Positions 49,388 through 58,543 of a stretch of 64,000 nucleotides of DNA are shown one piece after another. How positions within the stretch are numbered: position 1 is the first letter of the stretch; each line of letters begins with the position of its first letter. The stretch spans positions 20,248-84,247 of the forward strand of contig NZ_FWFG01000107.1 of the NCBI RefSeq assembly GCF_900163655.1, written 5' to 3'. Under the pieces are notes generated by a model. It saw only the letters and a list, made by a program, of their open reading frames with translations, was not told the DNA's origin and searched no databases. The translations under genes were made by a program, and so were the position numbers. This DNA comes from Brachybacterium nesterenkovii (GTDB taxonomy: Bacteria > Actinomycetota > Actinomycetes > Actinomycetales > Dermabacteraceae).

Positions 49388-51850
49388 TCACCACCGTGCC
49401 CGCGTCGTCTCCGTGGGGCCGCCGAGCTCGGTGTAGCCGGCGTCGACGATCGACACCGGGCGGCCGCCCCTCGCCCACGTCGTCTCGTCCGCCCGCTCGA
49501 CGCGCACGGCGAAGCCCTGCGCGCGCCAGGCGGCACGGGTCTCGGCGTCCATGAGGTCGTAGGCGCGCTGGGCCGCGTGCGCGACCTGGGCGACGAGCTT
49601 CCCGCTGGTGATCTCGATCAGCGGACTCACCTCGACCGTCACCGGGGCATCCTCGGTGCGGGATTCCCCCTCGTGCACGAAGGTCGTGCCGCCCACCTGG
49701 AGCTTGTCGAGGGCGTGCGGGAGCGGGCGGACGGGGCCCGGCGGCAGGGCGCGCACGGCCGCGGGTCCGGCGACCGCGGCACCGAAGGGCACCTCGACGG
49801 TCACGCCTTCGAGCTCCTGGACGTCCCGCCAGCGCTTCCCGTCGGCGCGCCGGACGATCTTGCGGATGCGCCCGCCCTCGACCCAGCGGGCGAGGGCGTC
49901 ATGCCAGGGCCCGCCCAGGGCGCTGCGCTCGTCGTCGAGCAGGGCGACGACGGCGCGCGCCCCGGCCTCGGCGACGTCGACGTCGGCCGCGAGGGCCTTC
50001 TTGTCGCGCAGCACGACGATCTGCATGGCCCACGGGACGAGCTCCTCGCCGGACGTCCGCGGCAGCGCCCCGGCGTGGCGGGCGAGGTCGATCGCGGCGC
50101 GCTCGGCCCGGCGCAGCAGCTGGGGAGCGGTCCCGGGCTCCGCGGTGATCGCCGATCCCGGCTGGGCGGTGCTCACGGGGATGCCGAGCAGGATGCGCCG
50201 GGCGAAGGCCTCGCCGTCGGTGCCGATGAGGGTGCCGTCATCGGCCACATCGATGCTGCCGGTCGCGACCGGCTCGTCGCCGTGACGGTCCGGGAGCAGG
50301 GCGGCGCGGACCTCCCCGCGCTCGCGCCACGCCCGCACCAGGGGGCTCGTGAAGCGCGGGAGGTCGACGCCCGGCAGGTGCGCCTCGAGCACCCCGTCGC
50401 ACAGGACGGCGGGACCGTCGCCGGCGCGCACCGCGAAGCGTCGGGCGCTCTCGTCGACCTCGATGCTCATGGCGGGTCCCGCGAAGACGAGCAGTCCGGC
50501 CTCCTCGAGGGCGAGCGCCTCGCGGGCGCGGCGGACGGGCGGCCCGGACGCCCAGGACGCGAAGGCGTTCTTCAGGAACCCGTCGATGTCGCGCAGGAAG
50601 CTCACGGACGTGTAGGCGCCGCGGTCCACGAGCTCGTTGACGCGGATCCGCAGCGCCGACAGCACCCGGAACGCGAGCGTCCAGGCCGGGTCGGGGGCGG
50701 ACGCCGCGGCGATCGCCTCGCGCAGCACGGCCCGGGTGCGCGCGTGGGCATCGGGCAGGGCCCGGGCGCGTCGGCCCAGCGGGAACAGCAGACGGAGGAT
50801 CGCCTCCTCGTCGGCGAGGGCGTCGAAGCCCGCGCGCGCCATCGCTCCGGTGAGCTCGGCGACCATGAGCGGCAGCACGTCGCGCTCATGGTCGAGGCCG
50901 CCGGGCCGGGCGGCGAGGGACTCGACCATGCCGTCGGTGAGGACGGTGGGCTCGTACGGGGCGGGGAGGTGCGGGCGCAGGTCGGGCTTGGGGCGGTAGA
51001 CCACGCCGGTGCGCGAGCCGACCAGCAGCTGCGGCTCCGCGCCCCCGGGGAGGTAGCGCAGACCGGAGGGGGTCGACGGGTCCTCCAGAAAACGTCCGCC
51101 CGCCGCCTCGCACAGCATCCCCACGGCGTCGTAGAAGTTCAGGCCCATGCCCTGGACGGCCACGCGCTCGCGGCCGAGGAGTGCCGTGTCGTCGACCTCG
51201 AGGGGGTTCGCGGACGGCACATGGAGCAGGCCCAGGCGCTCCGCGGCCTCGGCGATTCGCCGCGAGCGGGGCGAGGGCGCGGTGGCGAGGTGCCCGAGAG
51301 CGAGCACGACGGCATCGACCTCGAGCACCTCCCCGTCGTCCAGGAGCACGCGCTGAGGGCCGTCGAGCGGACCCGTGACGTCGCGGGCCTCGGCGGCGCG
51401 GCGCACGATCCGCAGCCGGGAGGGGTCGGCCGCGGCCTCGGCCTGCGCGAGCACGGTCAGCAGGTAGCGCCCGTGCTCGGCGCGGGGCGCGATGTCCGCG
51501 GGGCCGTAGCCGCCGTTCTCCTCACGGCCGAGGAACTCGGCGAGGGTCTGAGCGCCCTCGACGGGCAGCACCGGGGCGCAGGAGGCGTCGGGGTACATCG
51601 TGGTCTGGCAGGTGGCGGTGTTCATGACCAGCGCGCGGCTCTGATTGGTGCGCCAGACGGCGCCGCCGCGGTCGACGTGGGGGTCGATCAGGTGCACCTC
51701 GACGGCTCCGCGCCAGGCCTCGGTCCGCGAGGCCGCGCCGAGGCGCTCGATCACGGCGATCCCGCGGGGTCCGGCGCCGATGACCGCGAGGCGGCGCAGG
51801 GGCATGCGGTCGGCGGGCGGGACGGACGCGGGCGGGGCGGGCATGGTCAT
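49388..51850 (-). CDS. Fusion of FAD/NAD(P)-binding protein with peptidyl-tRNA hydrolase 2-like domain
   Basis: This is an 820-residue protein in one uninterrupted frame. Residues 15-590 match the FAD/NAD(P)-binding group (HcaE/YdhS-like): LAVIGAGPRGIAVIERL at the start, VLALGHLATA later, then GTDGEAFARRILLGIPVST. From about residue 605 a different domain starts: AMQIVVLRDKKALAAD, then WHDALARWVEGGRIRKIVRR, and finally the PTH2 core SGKLVAQVAHAAQRAYDL, RVERADETTW and VSIVDAGYTELGGPTETT. PTH2 releases peptides from peptidyl-tRNA. The ATG at 51850 (or 51844) was chosen over the longer frame. An internal ATG at MQIVVL could give a separate PTH2 product. Fusion is unexpected. Confidence 0.8.
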   Translation of the reverse strand: MTMPAPPASVPPADRMPLRRLAVIGAGPRGIAVIERLGAASRTEAWRGAVEVHLIDPHVDRGGAVWRTNQSRALVMNTATCQTTMYPDASCAPVLPVEGAQTLAEFLGREENGGYGPADIAPRAEHGRYLLTVLAQAEAAADPSRLRIVRRAAEARDVTGPLDGPQRVLLDDGEVLEVDAVVLALGHLATAPSPRSRRIAEAAERLGLLHVPSANPLEVDDTALLGRERVAVQGMGLNFYDAVGMLCEAAGGRFLEDPSTPSGLRYLPGGAEPQLLVGSRTGVVYRPKPDLRPHLPAPYEPTVLTDGMVESLAARPGGLDHERDVLPLMVAELTGAMARAGFDALADEEAILRLLFPLGRRARALPDAHARTRAVLREAIAAASAPDPAWTLAFRVLSALRIRVNELVDRGAYTSVSFLRDIDGFLKNAFASWASGPPVRRAREALALEEAGLLVFAGPAMSIEVDESARRFAVRAGDGPAVLCDGVLEAHLPGVDLPRFTSPLVRAWRERGEVRAALLPDRHGDEPVATGSIDVADDGTLIGTDGEAFARRILLGIPVSTAQPGSAITAEPGTAPQLLRRAERAAIDLARHAGALPRTSGEELVPWAMQIVVLRDKKALAADVDVAEAGARAVVALLDDERSALGGPWHDALARWVEGGRIRKIVRRADGKRWRDVQELEGVTVEVPFGAAVAGPAAVRALPPGPVRPLPHALDKLQVGGTTFVHEGESRTEDAPVTVEVSPLIEITSGKLVAQVAHAAQRAYDLMDAETRAAWRAQGFAVRVERADETTWARGGRPVSIVDAGYTELGGPTETTRARW

Positions 51851-51971
51851 GCGCTCCAGTATCGGGCCCTCCCCGCGGTGGTCCGGACGAGCGGGCCCCT
51901 CGCGACGGGTCGCGCATCCGCGCGGGACCTTCCTCCCTGCCGCTCCCAGACTGATGTGACACCCTGTCAGC

Positions 51972-52433
51972 ATGTTCCGCTCGCCCCACCGCCTGTACCG
52001 CCTGCTCGCCGTCGCCGAGGTCATCACCTGGGCCATGCTCATCAGCGGGATGATCCTCAAGTACGTCCTGCACGTCACCGAGCTGGGCGTGCGCATCGGC
52101 GGCGGGATCCACGGCTTCGTGTTCCTCGCCTACTGCGCGGCCACGGTGCTCGTCGGCGTCGACCAGCGCTGGGGCGCCGGGCGCATCGCCCTCGGGCTGG
52201 GCAGCGCCGTTATCCCCTTCGTCACGGTCGCCTTCGAGCGCTGGGCCGAGCGGCGCGGCATGCTCGCGGAGGTCTGGCGGCTCCTCACCGAGTCCCCGCG
52301 CACGGCCGCGGAGCGCCTGGCGGCCGTGATCCTGCGGTGCCCGGTCCTGTCGGCCGTCGTCATCCTCGTTCTCGTGGCTGTCGTGTTCGCGCTCCTGCTG
52401 CAGGCGGGCCCGCCCACGCAGTGGTTCTCCTGA
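51972..52433 (+). CDS. DUF3817 membrane protein
   Basis: This 153-residue protein has four hydrophobic segments in the DUF3817 region: RLLAVAEVITWAMLI, VRIGGGIHGFVFLAYCAATV (with GGxxHG, a family mark), IALGLGSAVIPFVTVAF, and a C-terminal VLSAVVILVLVAVVFALLL. The first 105 residues match the family; the last segment is an extra hydrophobic stretch that typical members lack. The function is unknown. The ATG at 51972 is the natural family start. It is divergent from the FAD/PTH2 gene and convergent with the APC permease gene; the short gaps show no obvious terminator. Confidence 0.85.
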   Translation: MFRSPHRLYRLLAVAEVITWAMLISGMILKYVLHVTELGVRIGGGIHGFVFLAYCAATVLVGVDQRWGAGRIALGLGSAVIPFVTVAFERWAERRGMLAEVWRLLTESPRTAAERLAAVILRCPVLSAVVILVLVAVVFALLLQAGPPTQWFS

Positions 52434-52505
52434 GCCGAGACCGCACGACGCGCTGCACACGCTCCGCTCGGCCCCGCTCCCCGGGGGCTTCCCGGCGCCG
52501 GGCGA

Positions 52506-53939
52506 TCAGACCACCGCGGCCCGCTCACCCCCGCCGACGCGCCCCAGCAGCATCACGACGACGCCGATCAGCGCCCAGACGGCGCCGACGATCAGCGCCA
52601 TCGGGGTCGAGTTCACGAGCACGACCAGCAGGACGATCGCTCCGAGCACCGGCACGAGCAGGTGCGAGAGCCAGGAGACGGAGCCTCCACGGCGACGGAC
52701 GACGAACCAGGCGATCACCGAGGCGTGGACGAGGACGAAGCCGATCAGCGCACCGACGTCGACGATCGAGACGATGCGGTCCAGCCCGTCCTCACGGGTC
52801 GCGGCCCACAGGGCGACGAGCACGTTCCCGGCGGCGGTCACGAGGGTGGCCGGCAGCGGCGCGCCGGTGCGCTCGGAGACGCGGGCCAGGGAGCGGGGCA
52901 TCGAGCCGGAGCGGCCCATGTCCAGCAGCACGCGGGACGCGGCGGCCTGCCCGACCAAGGCGGAGAACGCCGCACCCACGGCCTTGGCGAGCGCGAGCAG
53001 CCAGTGCAGGACCGGGGAGATCGACTCGTCCACCATCGTGTAGTAGGCCGCACCCTGGAGCGAGGGATCGGCCTGCAGCTCGGCGGTGGTCAGCGGGCTC
53101 AGCAGGGAGCCGATGTAGGTCTGCGCGGCGAACAGGACACCGGCGACGACCAGGCACACGAGCGTGGCGCGCCCGATGACGCGCGAGGAGCCCGTGGTCT
53201 CCTCCGCGAAGGTGGCCAGGGCGTCGAAGCCGAGGTAGGACAGGACGGCGACGGCGACCGCCCCGAGGATGAGGTGCCAGTGCAGACCGTCGGCCCCGCC
53301 GGTCAGCGGGTCGAGCCAGGGGCGCACGGGGCCCGTGCGGACCAGGGTGATCACTCCCCCGATCAGCACGACCAGGAGGATGGCGACCTCGGCCACGACG
53401 ACGGCCATCGAGACCCGGGCGGTCACCCTCACCCCCGCGAGGTTGAGCGCCGTGGTGAGCACGACGGCGCCGGCGACGAACACCCAGACGGGGACGGCCG
53501 GGAACAGGGAGCCGAGCGCGATGCCGGTGAACAGGTAGGCGACCGACGGGATGAGCAGGTAGTCCAGCAGCACCATCCATCCGGCCATGTGCCCGGTGCG
53601 CCGGCCGATCGCCTCGGAGGCGTAGGCGAACACGGAGCCAGCGCGCGGCACGGCGCGGGACATGAGGGCGTAGCTCGAGGCGGTCAGCGCCATGGCGGCG
53701 GTCGCGACGAGGTAGACGATCGGGACGACGCCGCCGGACTTGGCGTCCAGGGTGCCCCAGACGCCGACGGCGGCGGCCGGGCCGATGAACACGAGACCGT
53801 AGGCGATCAGCTGGGCGAAGGTGACCTCGCGACGGAGGCCGCTGGCGGGGCCCGCGGAAGCGGCGGGATCCGCGGCAGACGGAGAGGCCGGGATCGAGGG
53901 GTCCGATGGGGAGTTCGAGGAGGAGTTCGGAGCAGTCAC
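52506..53939 (-). CDS. APC-family amino acid permease
   Basis: This 477-residue membrane transporter of the amino acid-polyamine-organocation superfamily has about 12 hydrophobic segments. The unwound TM1 motif is visible as [19 protein letters not shown], together with [16 protein letters not shown] in TM3 and [12 protein letters not shown] in TM6. The substrate cannot be assigned; it probably takes up an amino acid or amine. The N-terminal 35 residues are Ser/Pro-rich. The GTG at 53939 follows a CATAAT -10 by 8 bp, indicating a leaderless transcript. It is divergent from dapD with about 120 bp between them. Confidence 0.9.
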   Translation of the reverse strand: MTAPNSSSNSPSDPSIPASPSAADPAASAGPASGLRREVTFAQLIAYGLVFIGPAAAVGVWGTLDAKSGGVVPIVYLVATAAMALTASSYALMSRAVPRAGSVFAYASEAIGRRTGHMAGWMVLLDYLLIPSVAYLFTGIALGSLFPAVPVWVFVAGAVVLTTALNLAGVRVTARVSMAVVVAEVAILLVVLIGGVITLVRTGPVRPWLDPLTGGADGLHWHLILGAVAVAVLSYLGFDALATFAEETTGSSRVIGRATLVCLVVAGVLFAAQTYIGSLLSPLTTAELQADPSLQGAAYYTMVDESISPVLHWLLALAKAVGAAFSALVGQAAASRVLLDMGRSGSMPRSLARVSERTGAPLPATLVTAAGNVLVALWAATREDGLDRIVSIVDVGALIGFVLVHASVIAWFVVRRRGGSVSWLSHLLVPVLGAIVLLVVLVNSTPMALIVGAVWALIGVVVMLLGRVGGGERAAVV

Positions 53940-53947
53940 GTCGCCAG

Positions 53948-53953
53948 ATTATG
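53948..53953 (-). promoter_or_regulatory. -10 element (CATAAT) of the APC permease gene
   Basis: CATAAT lies 8 bp before the GTG at 53939 on the minus strand; no ribosome binding site intervenes. Confidence 0.5.
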
Positions 53954-54046
53954 TCCGCCCCAATCTCCACTGAGTGCCGGGGTCGCGCACGCCACAGGCT
54001 CCACCGCGGACGCGCCCGCTCCCTGGGAGCTTCCCGGCACCGTCCG

Positions 54047-54052
54047 TAGAAT
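54047..54052 (+). promoter_or_regulatory. -10 element (TAGAAT) of dapD
   Basis: TAGAAT is 7 bp before the dapD ATG at 54060, giving a leaderless transcript. The -35 region is not recognisable. Confidence 0.55.
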
Positions 54053-54059
54053 CGACCTC

Positions 54060-55052
54060 ATGACGACTCCCGACGCCCAGTCCTCCGACCCGACCGCCGC
54101 CCGCCCCGCCTGGGGCCTCGGCCTGGCCACGCGCGCCGCCGACGGCTCCGTCCTCGACGTCTGGTACCCCGCCCCGCAGCTCGGCGAGGCCCCCGCCGAC
54201 GCCCGCGAGCAGGAGCTCGCCGCCTCCCTCGAGTCCGCCGCCCGCAAGGACGCCGAGCGCGGCACCCGTCAGGAGGTCGTGCTCGCCGCGATCGATCTGG
54301 ACGCCGCCCCGGCCGACGCGGTCGACGCCTACCTGCGCCTGCACCTGCTGTCCCACCGCCTGGTGCGCCCCAACGAGCAGAACCTCGACGGCCTCTTCGG
54401 CGCCCTCAGCAACGTCGTCTGGACCACCGAGGGCCCCTGCGCCGTCGCCGGCTTCGAGCAGACCCGCCTGCGCCTCGCGGCAGCGGGCCGCACCCCCACC
54501 GTGCTGTCCGTGGACAAGTTCCCCCGCATGGTCGACTACGTCCTGCCGACGGGCGTCCGCATCGGCGACGCGGACCGCGTCCGTCTGGGCGCCCACCTCG
54601 CCGAGGGCACGACCGTGATGCACGAGGGCTTCGTGAACTTCAACGCCGGCACGCTGGGCACCTCGATGGTGGAGGGCCGCATCTCCCAGGGCGTCGTCGT
54701 CGGCGACGGCTCCGACGTGGGCGGCGGCGCCTCGACGATGGGCACCCTGTCCGGCGGCGGGACCGAGCGCGTGCGCATCGGCGAGCGCTCCCTGCTGGGC
54801 GCCGAGTCCGGCATCGGCATCGCGCTCGGCGACGATTGCGTGGTCGAGGCCGGCCTGTACGTCACGGCCGGCACCAAGGTCACCCTCGTCGCGCCGCGCG
54901 GCGCCGAGCCGGACGGCCGCGTCGTCAAGGCCCGCGAGCTGTCGGGCCAGAACGGTCTGCTGTTCCGCCGCAACTCCCAGACCGGCGCCGTCGAGGTCGT
55001 CCCCCGTGAGGGCCGCACCGTCGAGCTCAACGACGCGCTGCATCAGAACTGA
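54060..55052 (+). CDS. dapD: 2,3,4,5-tetrahydropyridine-2,6-dicarboxylate N-succinyltransferase
   Basis: This 330-residue trimeric left-handed beta-helix enzyme transfers succinate from succinyl-CoA to tetrahydrodipicolinate, step 1 of the succinylase pathway. Hexapeptide repeats are visible ([20 protein letters not shown], then [20 protein letters not shown], quoted in parts). The active-site Glu and Gly region [12 protein letters not shown] matches the actinobacterial DapD group. ATG at 54060 is chosen because it follows the -10 directly; the longer frame upstream is a shadow of the permease gene. Together with dapC and dapE in this window it completes three of the four late steps to meso-diaminopimelate. 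Confidence 0.95.
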   Translation: MTTPDAQSSDPTAARPAWGLGLATRAADGSVLDVWYPAPQLGEAPADAREQELAASLESAARKDAERGTRQEVVLAAIDLDAAPADAVDAYLRLHLLSHRLVRPNEQNLDGLFGALSNVVWTTEGPCAVAGFEQTRLRLAAAGRTPTVLSVDKFPRMVDYVLPTGVRIGDADRVRLGAHLAEGTTVMHEGFVNFNAGTLGTSMVEGRISQGVVVGDGSDVGGGASTMGTLSGGGTERVRIGERSLLGAESGIGIALGDDCVVEAGLYVTAGTKVTLVAPRGAEPDGRVVKARELSGQNGLLFRRNSQTGAVEVVPREGRTVELNDALHQN

Positions 55053-55145
55053 CGGCCCGGTCGGGACTGCGCCGTGAGGGCCGCACTGTGGGGACCGTGC
55101 GTGAGGACTGTTCTGTGAGGGCGGCCGCATGAGGACCCCGCGGTG

Positions 55146-56084
55146 ATGGCCGCTCGGCGCAGCGCCAGCTCGGGCCCGATCCGCCCCTGGATCGTGCCGC
55201 TCGTGCTGCTCGCGGTCTTCGCGTTCATCGTCGGCGGCACGTACGTCGCGCTCACCGGGTACAGCTCGTCCCGCCGCTCGGGCGCCTGCACGGCGTCCGG
55301 CCTCGGGACGAGCCACGGGTACGCGAGCGAGCGGACCGCCAACGCCGCGCTCATCACGGCCGTCGCCGTCGATCGCGGACTGCCGCCGCGCGCCGCGTCG
55401 ATCGCGCTGGCGACCGCATACCAGGAGTCCAAGCTCGAGAACATCTCCCACGGCGACCGCGACTCGCTCGGCCTGTTCCAGCAGCGGCCCTCGCAGGGCT
55501 GGGGCACCGAGCAGGAGATCATGGACCCGATCCACGCGAGCAACGCCTTCTACGACGCGCTCGAGGAGATCCCCGGCTACCAGTCCATGCCGCTCAACGA
55601 CGCCGCGCAGAAGGTCCAGCGCTCCGGCTACCCCGAGGCCTACGCGGACCACGAGACCGAGGGGCGCCTGTTCGCGAGCGCCCTGACCGGGCACTCCGGC
55701 GCGAATCTCGTGTGCGATCTCGCGGCGGCCGACGGTCCTGTCTCCCCCGAGGGTGTGCGCGCCGAGCTCGAGCGGCAGTTCCCGCGCCGCACGCAGGTCG
55801 GATCGATCACCTCCGCGCTCGCGGCGGCCAGGAAGGCCGCCCCGAGCGTCCCCGTCACCGCCGGGGCGACGGCGCTGGTCATCGACCCCCACGGCGATGA
55901 GACCCTCGGCTGGGCGCTCGCGAACTGGGCGGTCGCGCAGGCCGCCGATGCCTCCGTCGTCCAGGTCTCCTACGCCGGGCGCACCTGGGCGCGCTCCTCC
56001 GATCAGAACGCGACGCCCGGCAGCTGGGCGACGCGCGAGGGCGGCGACGCCGCCCGCGTGGTGGTCCTCGTCGCGGGGGCATGA
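55146..56084 (+). CDS. Membrane-anchored lytic transglycosylase-like protein
   Basis: This 312-residue protein has an N-terminal membrane anchor (WIVPLVLLAVFAFIVGGTYV) and an extracellular domain. The segment ALATAYQESKLENISHGDRD followed by LGLFQQRPSQGWG resembles the catalytic core of lysozyme-like transglycosylases: the Glu in QESKLEN would be the acid, and SLGLFQ and the GW region follow. A C-terminal domain (residues 200-312) of unknown family contains ALVIDPHGDETLGWALANW. The start could be GTG 55143 or ATG 55146. A role in cell wall turnover is inferred; similar proteins are often misnamed metal transporters. The gene overlaps the next by 4 bp (ATGA), so the two are co-translated. Confidence 0.7.
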   Translation: MAARRSASSGPIRPWIVPLVLLAVFAFIVGGTYVALTGYSSSRRSGACTASGLGTSHGYASERTANAALITAVAVDRGLPPRAASIALATAYQESKLENISHGDRDSLGLFQQRPSQGWGTEQEIMDPIHASNAFYDALEEIPGYQSMPLNDAAQKVQRSGYPEAYADHETEGRLFASALTGHSGANLVCDLAAADGPVSPEGVRAELERQFPRRTQVGSITSALAAARKAAPSVPVTAGATALVIDPHGDETLGWALANWAVAQAADASVVQVSYAGRTWARSSDQNATPGSWATREGGDAARVVVLVAGA

Positions 56085-57133
56085 TGGCGGGCATGGCTGC
56101 CGTGCTGCTGGACTCCCGTCTCCCCCTGGTCGCCGCCCCGCTGGCGGGCGGACCGACCACTATCGCCCTGGCCCGTGCCGTCGCCGCCGCGAGCGCCTTC
56201 CCGTTCCTCGCCGGCGGCGACAAGGATCCCGCGGCCCTGGCCGCCCAGATCACCGAGCTCCGCGCCGCCCTGGCCGCCGACGGCTCCGCCCCCGCCTTCG
56301 GCGTGAACCTCTTCGTCCCGCAGGCCCCTCCCCCGGATGCCTCGGCGATCGCCGCCTACGCCGAGCGCCTGCGCACGGACGCGGACGCGCTCGGGGTGCG
56401 CCTGGACCCGGCGCCGATCCATGACGACGACGCCTGGCGCGCGAAGCTCGATCTGCTGCTGCGCGATCCCGTGCCCGTCGTGTCCCTGACCTTTGGGCTC
56501 CCGGACGGCGCGGACATCGCCGCGCTCCGGCAGGTCGGAACCCGTGTGCTGGCGACCGTCACCTCCGCGGACGAGGCGCTCGCGGCGCGGGACGCCGGGG
56601 TCGACGGGCTCGTGATGCAGGGATGGGGCGCGGGCGGGCACAGCGCGATCCACGATTCCGCACACGATCCCGTCGTCATGCCGACCGCGCGCCTGGTCGC
56701 GGCTGTCCGCGAGGCCGTGGACCTGCCGCTCATCGCCGCTGGCGGCGTCGACGGACCGGCTGCGGTCCGCGAGCTGCTGGAAGCCGGGGCGCAGGCCGCG
56801 GCGATCGGGACCCTGCTGCTGCGCACGCACGAGGCGGGCACCTCGCCGACGCATCGGGCGGCCCTCGCCGATCCTTCGCTGACCGAGACGGTCCTGACGC
56901 GCGCCTTCACCGGGCGCCCGGCTCGGGCCCTGCGCACGTCCTTCATCGACCGCCACGGCGCGGCGGCGCCGACGGCTTACCCGGCGATCCACCACCTCAC
57001 CCGCGAGCTGCGCGCCGCCGCGGGCGCGGCCGGGGACGCCCAGCGCCTGCACCTGTGGGCCGGGACCGGCTGGCGCACGGCGCGCGAGGAGCCCGTGGCG
57101 CGAGTGATCGAGCGCCTCGCCGCGGGGGTCTGA
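56081..57133 (+). CDS. Nitronate monooxygenase / 2-nitropropane dioxygenase-like flavoprotein
   Basis: This 350-residue TIM-barrel flavoprotein of the NMO group oxidises nitronates with FMN. The fold is recognisable from PLVAAPLAGGPTTIALARAV at the start, FGVNLFVP, the VMQGWGAGGHSAIH loop (with the conserved GGH) and LIAAGGVDGPAAVRELLEAG, the phosphate-binding turn. The C-terminus (FIDRHGAAAPTAYPAIHHLT) also matches actinobacterial NMOs. The start ATG overlaps the stop of the transglycosylase-like gene; a second ATG at 56093 is possible. The gene is convergent with pflA. The link to its neighbours is unclear. Confidence 0.9.
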   Translation: MMAGMAAVLLDSRLPLVAAPLAGGPTTIALARAVAAASAFPFLAGGDKDPAALAAQITELRAALAADGSAPAFGVNLFVPQAPPPDASAIAAYAERLRTDADALGVRLDPAPIHDDDAWRAKLDLLLRDPVPVVSLTFGLPDGADIAALRQVGTRVLATVTSADEALAARDAGVDGLVMQGWGAGGHSAIHDSAHDPVVMPTARLVAAVREAVDLPLIAAGGVDGPAAVRELLEAGAQAAAIGTLLLRTHEAGTSPTHRAALADPSLTETVLTRAFTGRPARALRTSFIDRHGAAAPTAYPAIHHLTRELRAAAGAAGDAQRLHLWAGTGWRTAREEPVARVIERLAAGV

Positions 57134-57162
57134 CAGGGCCGCGGACGAGGTCGACCCGGCCC

Positions 57163-58020
57163 TCAGTAGACCCGGATCCCCCGCTGGGCGAACTGGTCGC
57201 GCACGCGCTCGACCATGCGCTTGTCGGGCGCCGAGACGCCCCGCAGCTTGTAGTCCAGGCCCAGGTTGTTCCACTTGTCCTCGCCCATGTTGTGGAACGG
57301 CAGCACCTCGACGCGCTCGACGGAGTGCGGCCACCGGGACACGATGTCCGCGACGCGCTCGACGTTGTCGTAGCTGTCGGTCCAGCCGGGGACCACCACG
57401 AAGCGGATCCAGATCTTGATGCCCAGGCGCTCGAGACGGTCGCCGAAGTCGATCGTCGGCTGCAGCGAGCGCCCCGTCAGCGGTTTGTACACCTCCTCGC
57501 TGCCGGCCTTGACGTCCAGCAGCACGAGGTCGACGTTCTCGAGGAACTCGTCGGTCGCGTTCGCCCCCAGGAAGCCGGAGGTGTCGATCGCGGTGTGGAT
57601 GCCGAGGGCCTTCGCACGCTGCAGCAGGTGCTCGACGAACACGGGCTGCATGAGCACCTCGCCGCCCGACAGGGTGATGCCGCCGCCGGAGGCCTTGAAC
57701 ACGCTGCGGTAGCGCTTCATCCTCTTGACCAGGTCGTCGAGCGTGACGTCCTGGCCGTCCTTCATCTGCAGCGTGTCGGGGTTGTGGCAGTACACGCAGC
57801 GCAACGGGCAGCCCGAGAAGAACACGGTCATGCGGGTGCCCGGGCCGTCGACGGCGGTCACCAGCTCCCACGAGTGGATCGACGCGAGGGTGCCCTCGCG
57901 GATCGCGGCCAGGCGGTCGGAGCGCTGGAACTCCGCCTCGTCGATGCCCTCGATCCCGGCGCCCAGACGGCGCTCGGTGGTGCGGACGCTGGGAAGGCCC
58001 AGCTCGATGCCCTGGCTCAT
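57163..58020 (-). CDS. pflA: Pyruvate formate-lyase activating enzyme (radical SAM)
   Basis: This 285-residue radical SAM enzyme uses a [4Fe-4S] cluster and SAM to create the glycyl radical of pyruvate formate-lyase. The cluster motif is FSGCPLRCVYCHNPDT (CxxxCxxC). GGGITLSGGEVLMQP, the SAM-binding GGE region, and FLENVDLVLLDVKAGSEEVY follow. The C-terminus (YKLRGVSAPDKRMVERVRDQ, quoted in part) matches PflA. The ATG at 58020 fits the family. In this locus its true substrate is likely the separate 83-residue glycyl-radical protein encoded upstream. The two are separated by 203 bp that contain a terminator-like hairpin and a smaller hairpin, so pflA may be expressed less than pflB and grcA. 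Confidence 0.94.
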   Translation of the reverse strand: MSQGIELGLPSVRTTERRLGAGIEGIDEAEFQRSDRLAAIREGTLASIHSWELVTAVDGPGTRMTVFFSGCPLRCVYCHNPDTLQMKDGQDVTLDDLVKRMKRYRSVFKASGGGITLSGGEVLMQPVFVEHLLQRAKALGIHTAIDTSGFLGANATDEFLENVDLVLLDVKAGSEEVYKPLTGRSLQPTIDFGDRLERLGIKIWIRFVVVPGWTDSYDNVERVADIVSRWPHSVERVEVLPFHNMGEDKWNNLGLDYKLRGVSAPDKRMVERVRDQFAQRGIRVY

Positions 58021-58142
58021 CGCTCGATGCCCCGCTTCATGGTGCGTGGTACTCCCTGTCCTCGGTGGCGGTCGATGGGTGCGCTCCCGCTTCCCGGGCG
58101 CAGCCGGGAGAGACCCCGGCCACGGCGCCGGGCGGGGAGCAC

Positions 58143-58182
58143 GACGGCGCCGGACAGGCGTGATCGCCTGCCCGACGCCGTC
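58143..58182 (-). terminator. Terminator-like hairpin between grcA and pflA
   Basis: The arms GACGGCGCCGGACAGGCG (58143-58160) and CGCCTGCCCGACGCCGTC (58165-58182) pair over 18 positions with two mismatches and a TGAT loop. It follows grcA by about 40 bp and precedes pflA by 120 bp. It may reduce read-through into pflA. Confidence 0.7.
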
Positions 58183-58189
58183 AACGGTA

Positions 58190-58206
58190 CCGGGTGCAGC
58201 ACCCGG
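58190..58206. repeat. Small perfect hairpin next to grcA
   Basis: CCGGGTGC-A-GCACCCGG is an 8-bp inverted repeat with a single central base, just downstream of the grcA stop. It may stabilise the messenger 3' end. Confidence 0.5.
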
Positions 58207-58223
58207 CTCCGCTCTGCCTGCGC

Positions 58224-58475
58224 TCAGGCGCCCTGGTGGAACGTGCGGTCCAGGACGTCCTGCTGCTGCTCGCGGGTGAGCTTGACGAAGTTCACCGCGT
58301 AGCCGGAGACGCGAACGGTGAGGTTCGGGTAGTTCTCCGGGTTCTCCATCGCGTCGAGCAGGGTGTCCTTGTTCAGGACGTTGATGTTGGCGTGGTACAG
58401 GCCGGACTCCATGTTGTTCTCGGCGCGGTTCGCCTTCATGGAAGCCATGCGCTCGTCGAACGTCTTCGTAGCCAT
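58224..58475 (-). CDS. grcA: Separate glycyl-radical subunit of pyruvate formate-lyase (GrcA-like)
   Basis: This 83-residue protein corresponds to the C-terminal glycyl-radical domain of pyruvate formate-lyase. [20 protein letters not shown] (quoted part of residues 39-58) and [20 protein letters not shown] match the end of E. coli PflB and GrcA. The radical site is Gly58 in RVSGYAV. Since the large subunit encoded upstream stops exactly before this domain, this protein is probably an obligate partner and not only a repair spare, as GrcA is in E. coli. AAGGAGA lies 6 bp before the ATG. The gene follows pflB by 68 bp on the same strand. Confidence 0.92.
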   Translation of the reverse strand: MATKTFDERMASMKANRAENNMESGLYHANINVLNKDTLLDAMENPENYPNLTVRVSGYAVNFVKLTREQQQDVLDRTFHQGA

Positions 58476-58543
58476 GAGTGATCTCCTTGTAAGAGGTGGA
58501 TAGCGTGGGTGATCGGTCGGAGGGGGCGGGACGCCCGGGAGGC

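Noticed and set aside
47960..53179. A 1739-codon open frame on the plus strand
   Set aside because: It is antisense to dapE, the FAD/PTH2 gene and the permease gene. Its translation is repetitive and rich in Arg, Gly and His, as is typical of GC-rich shadow frames, and it matches no family.
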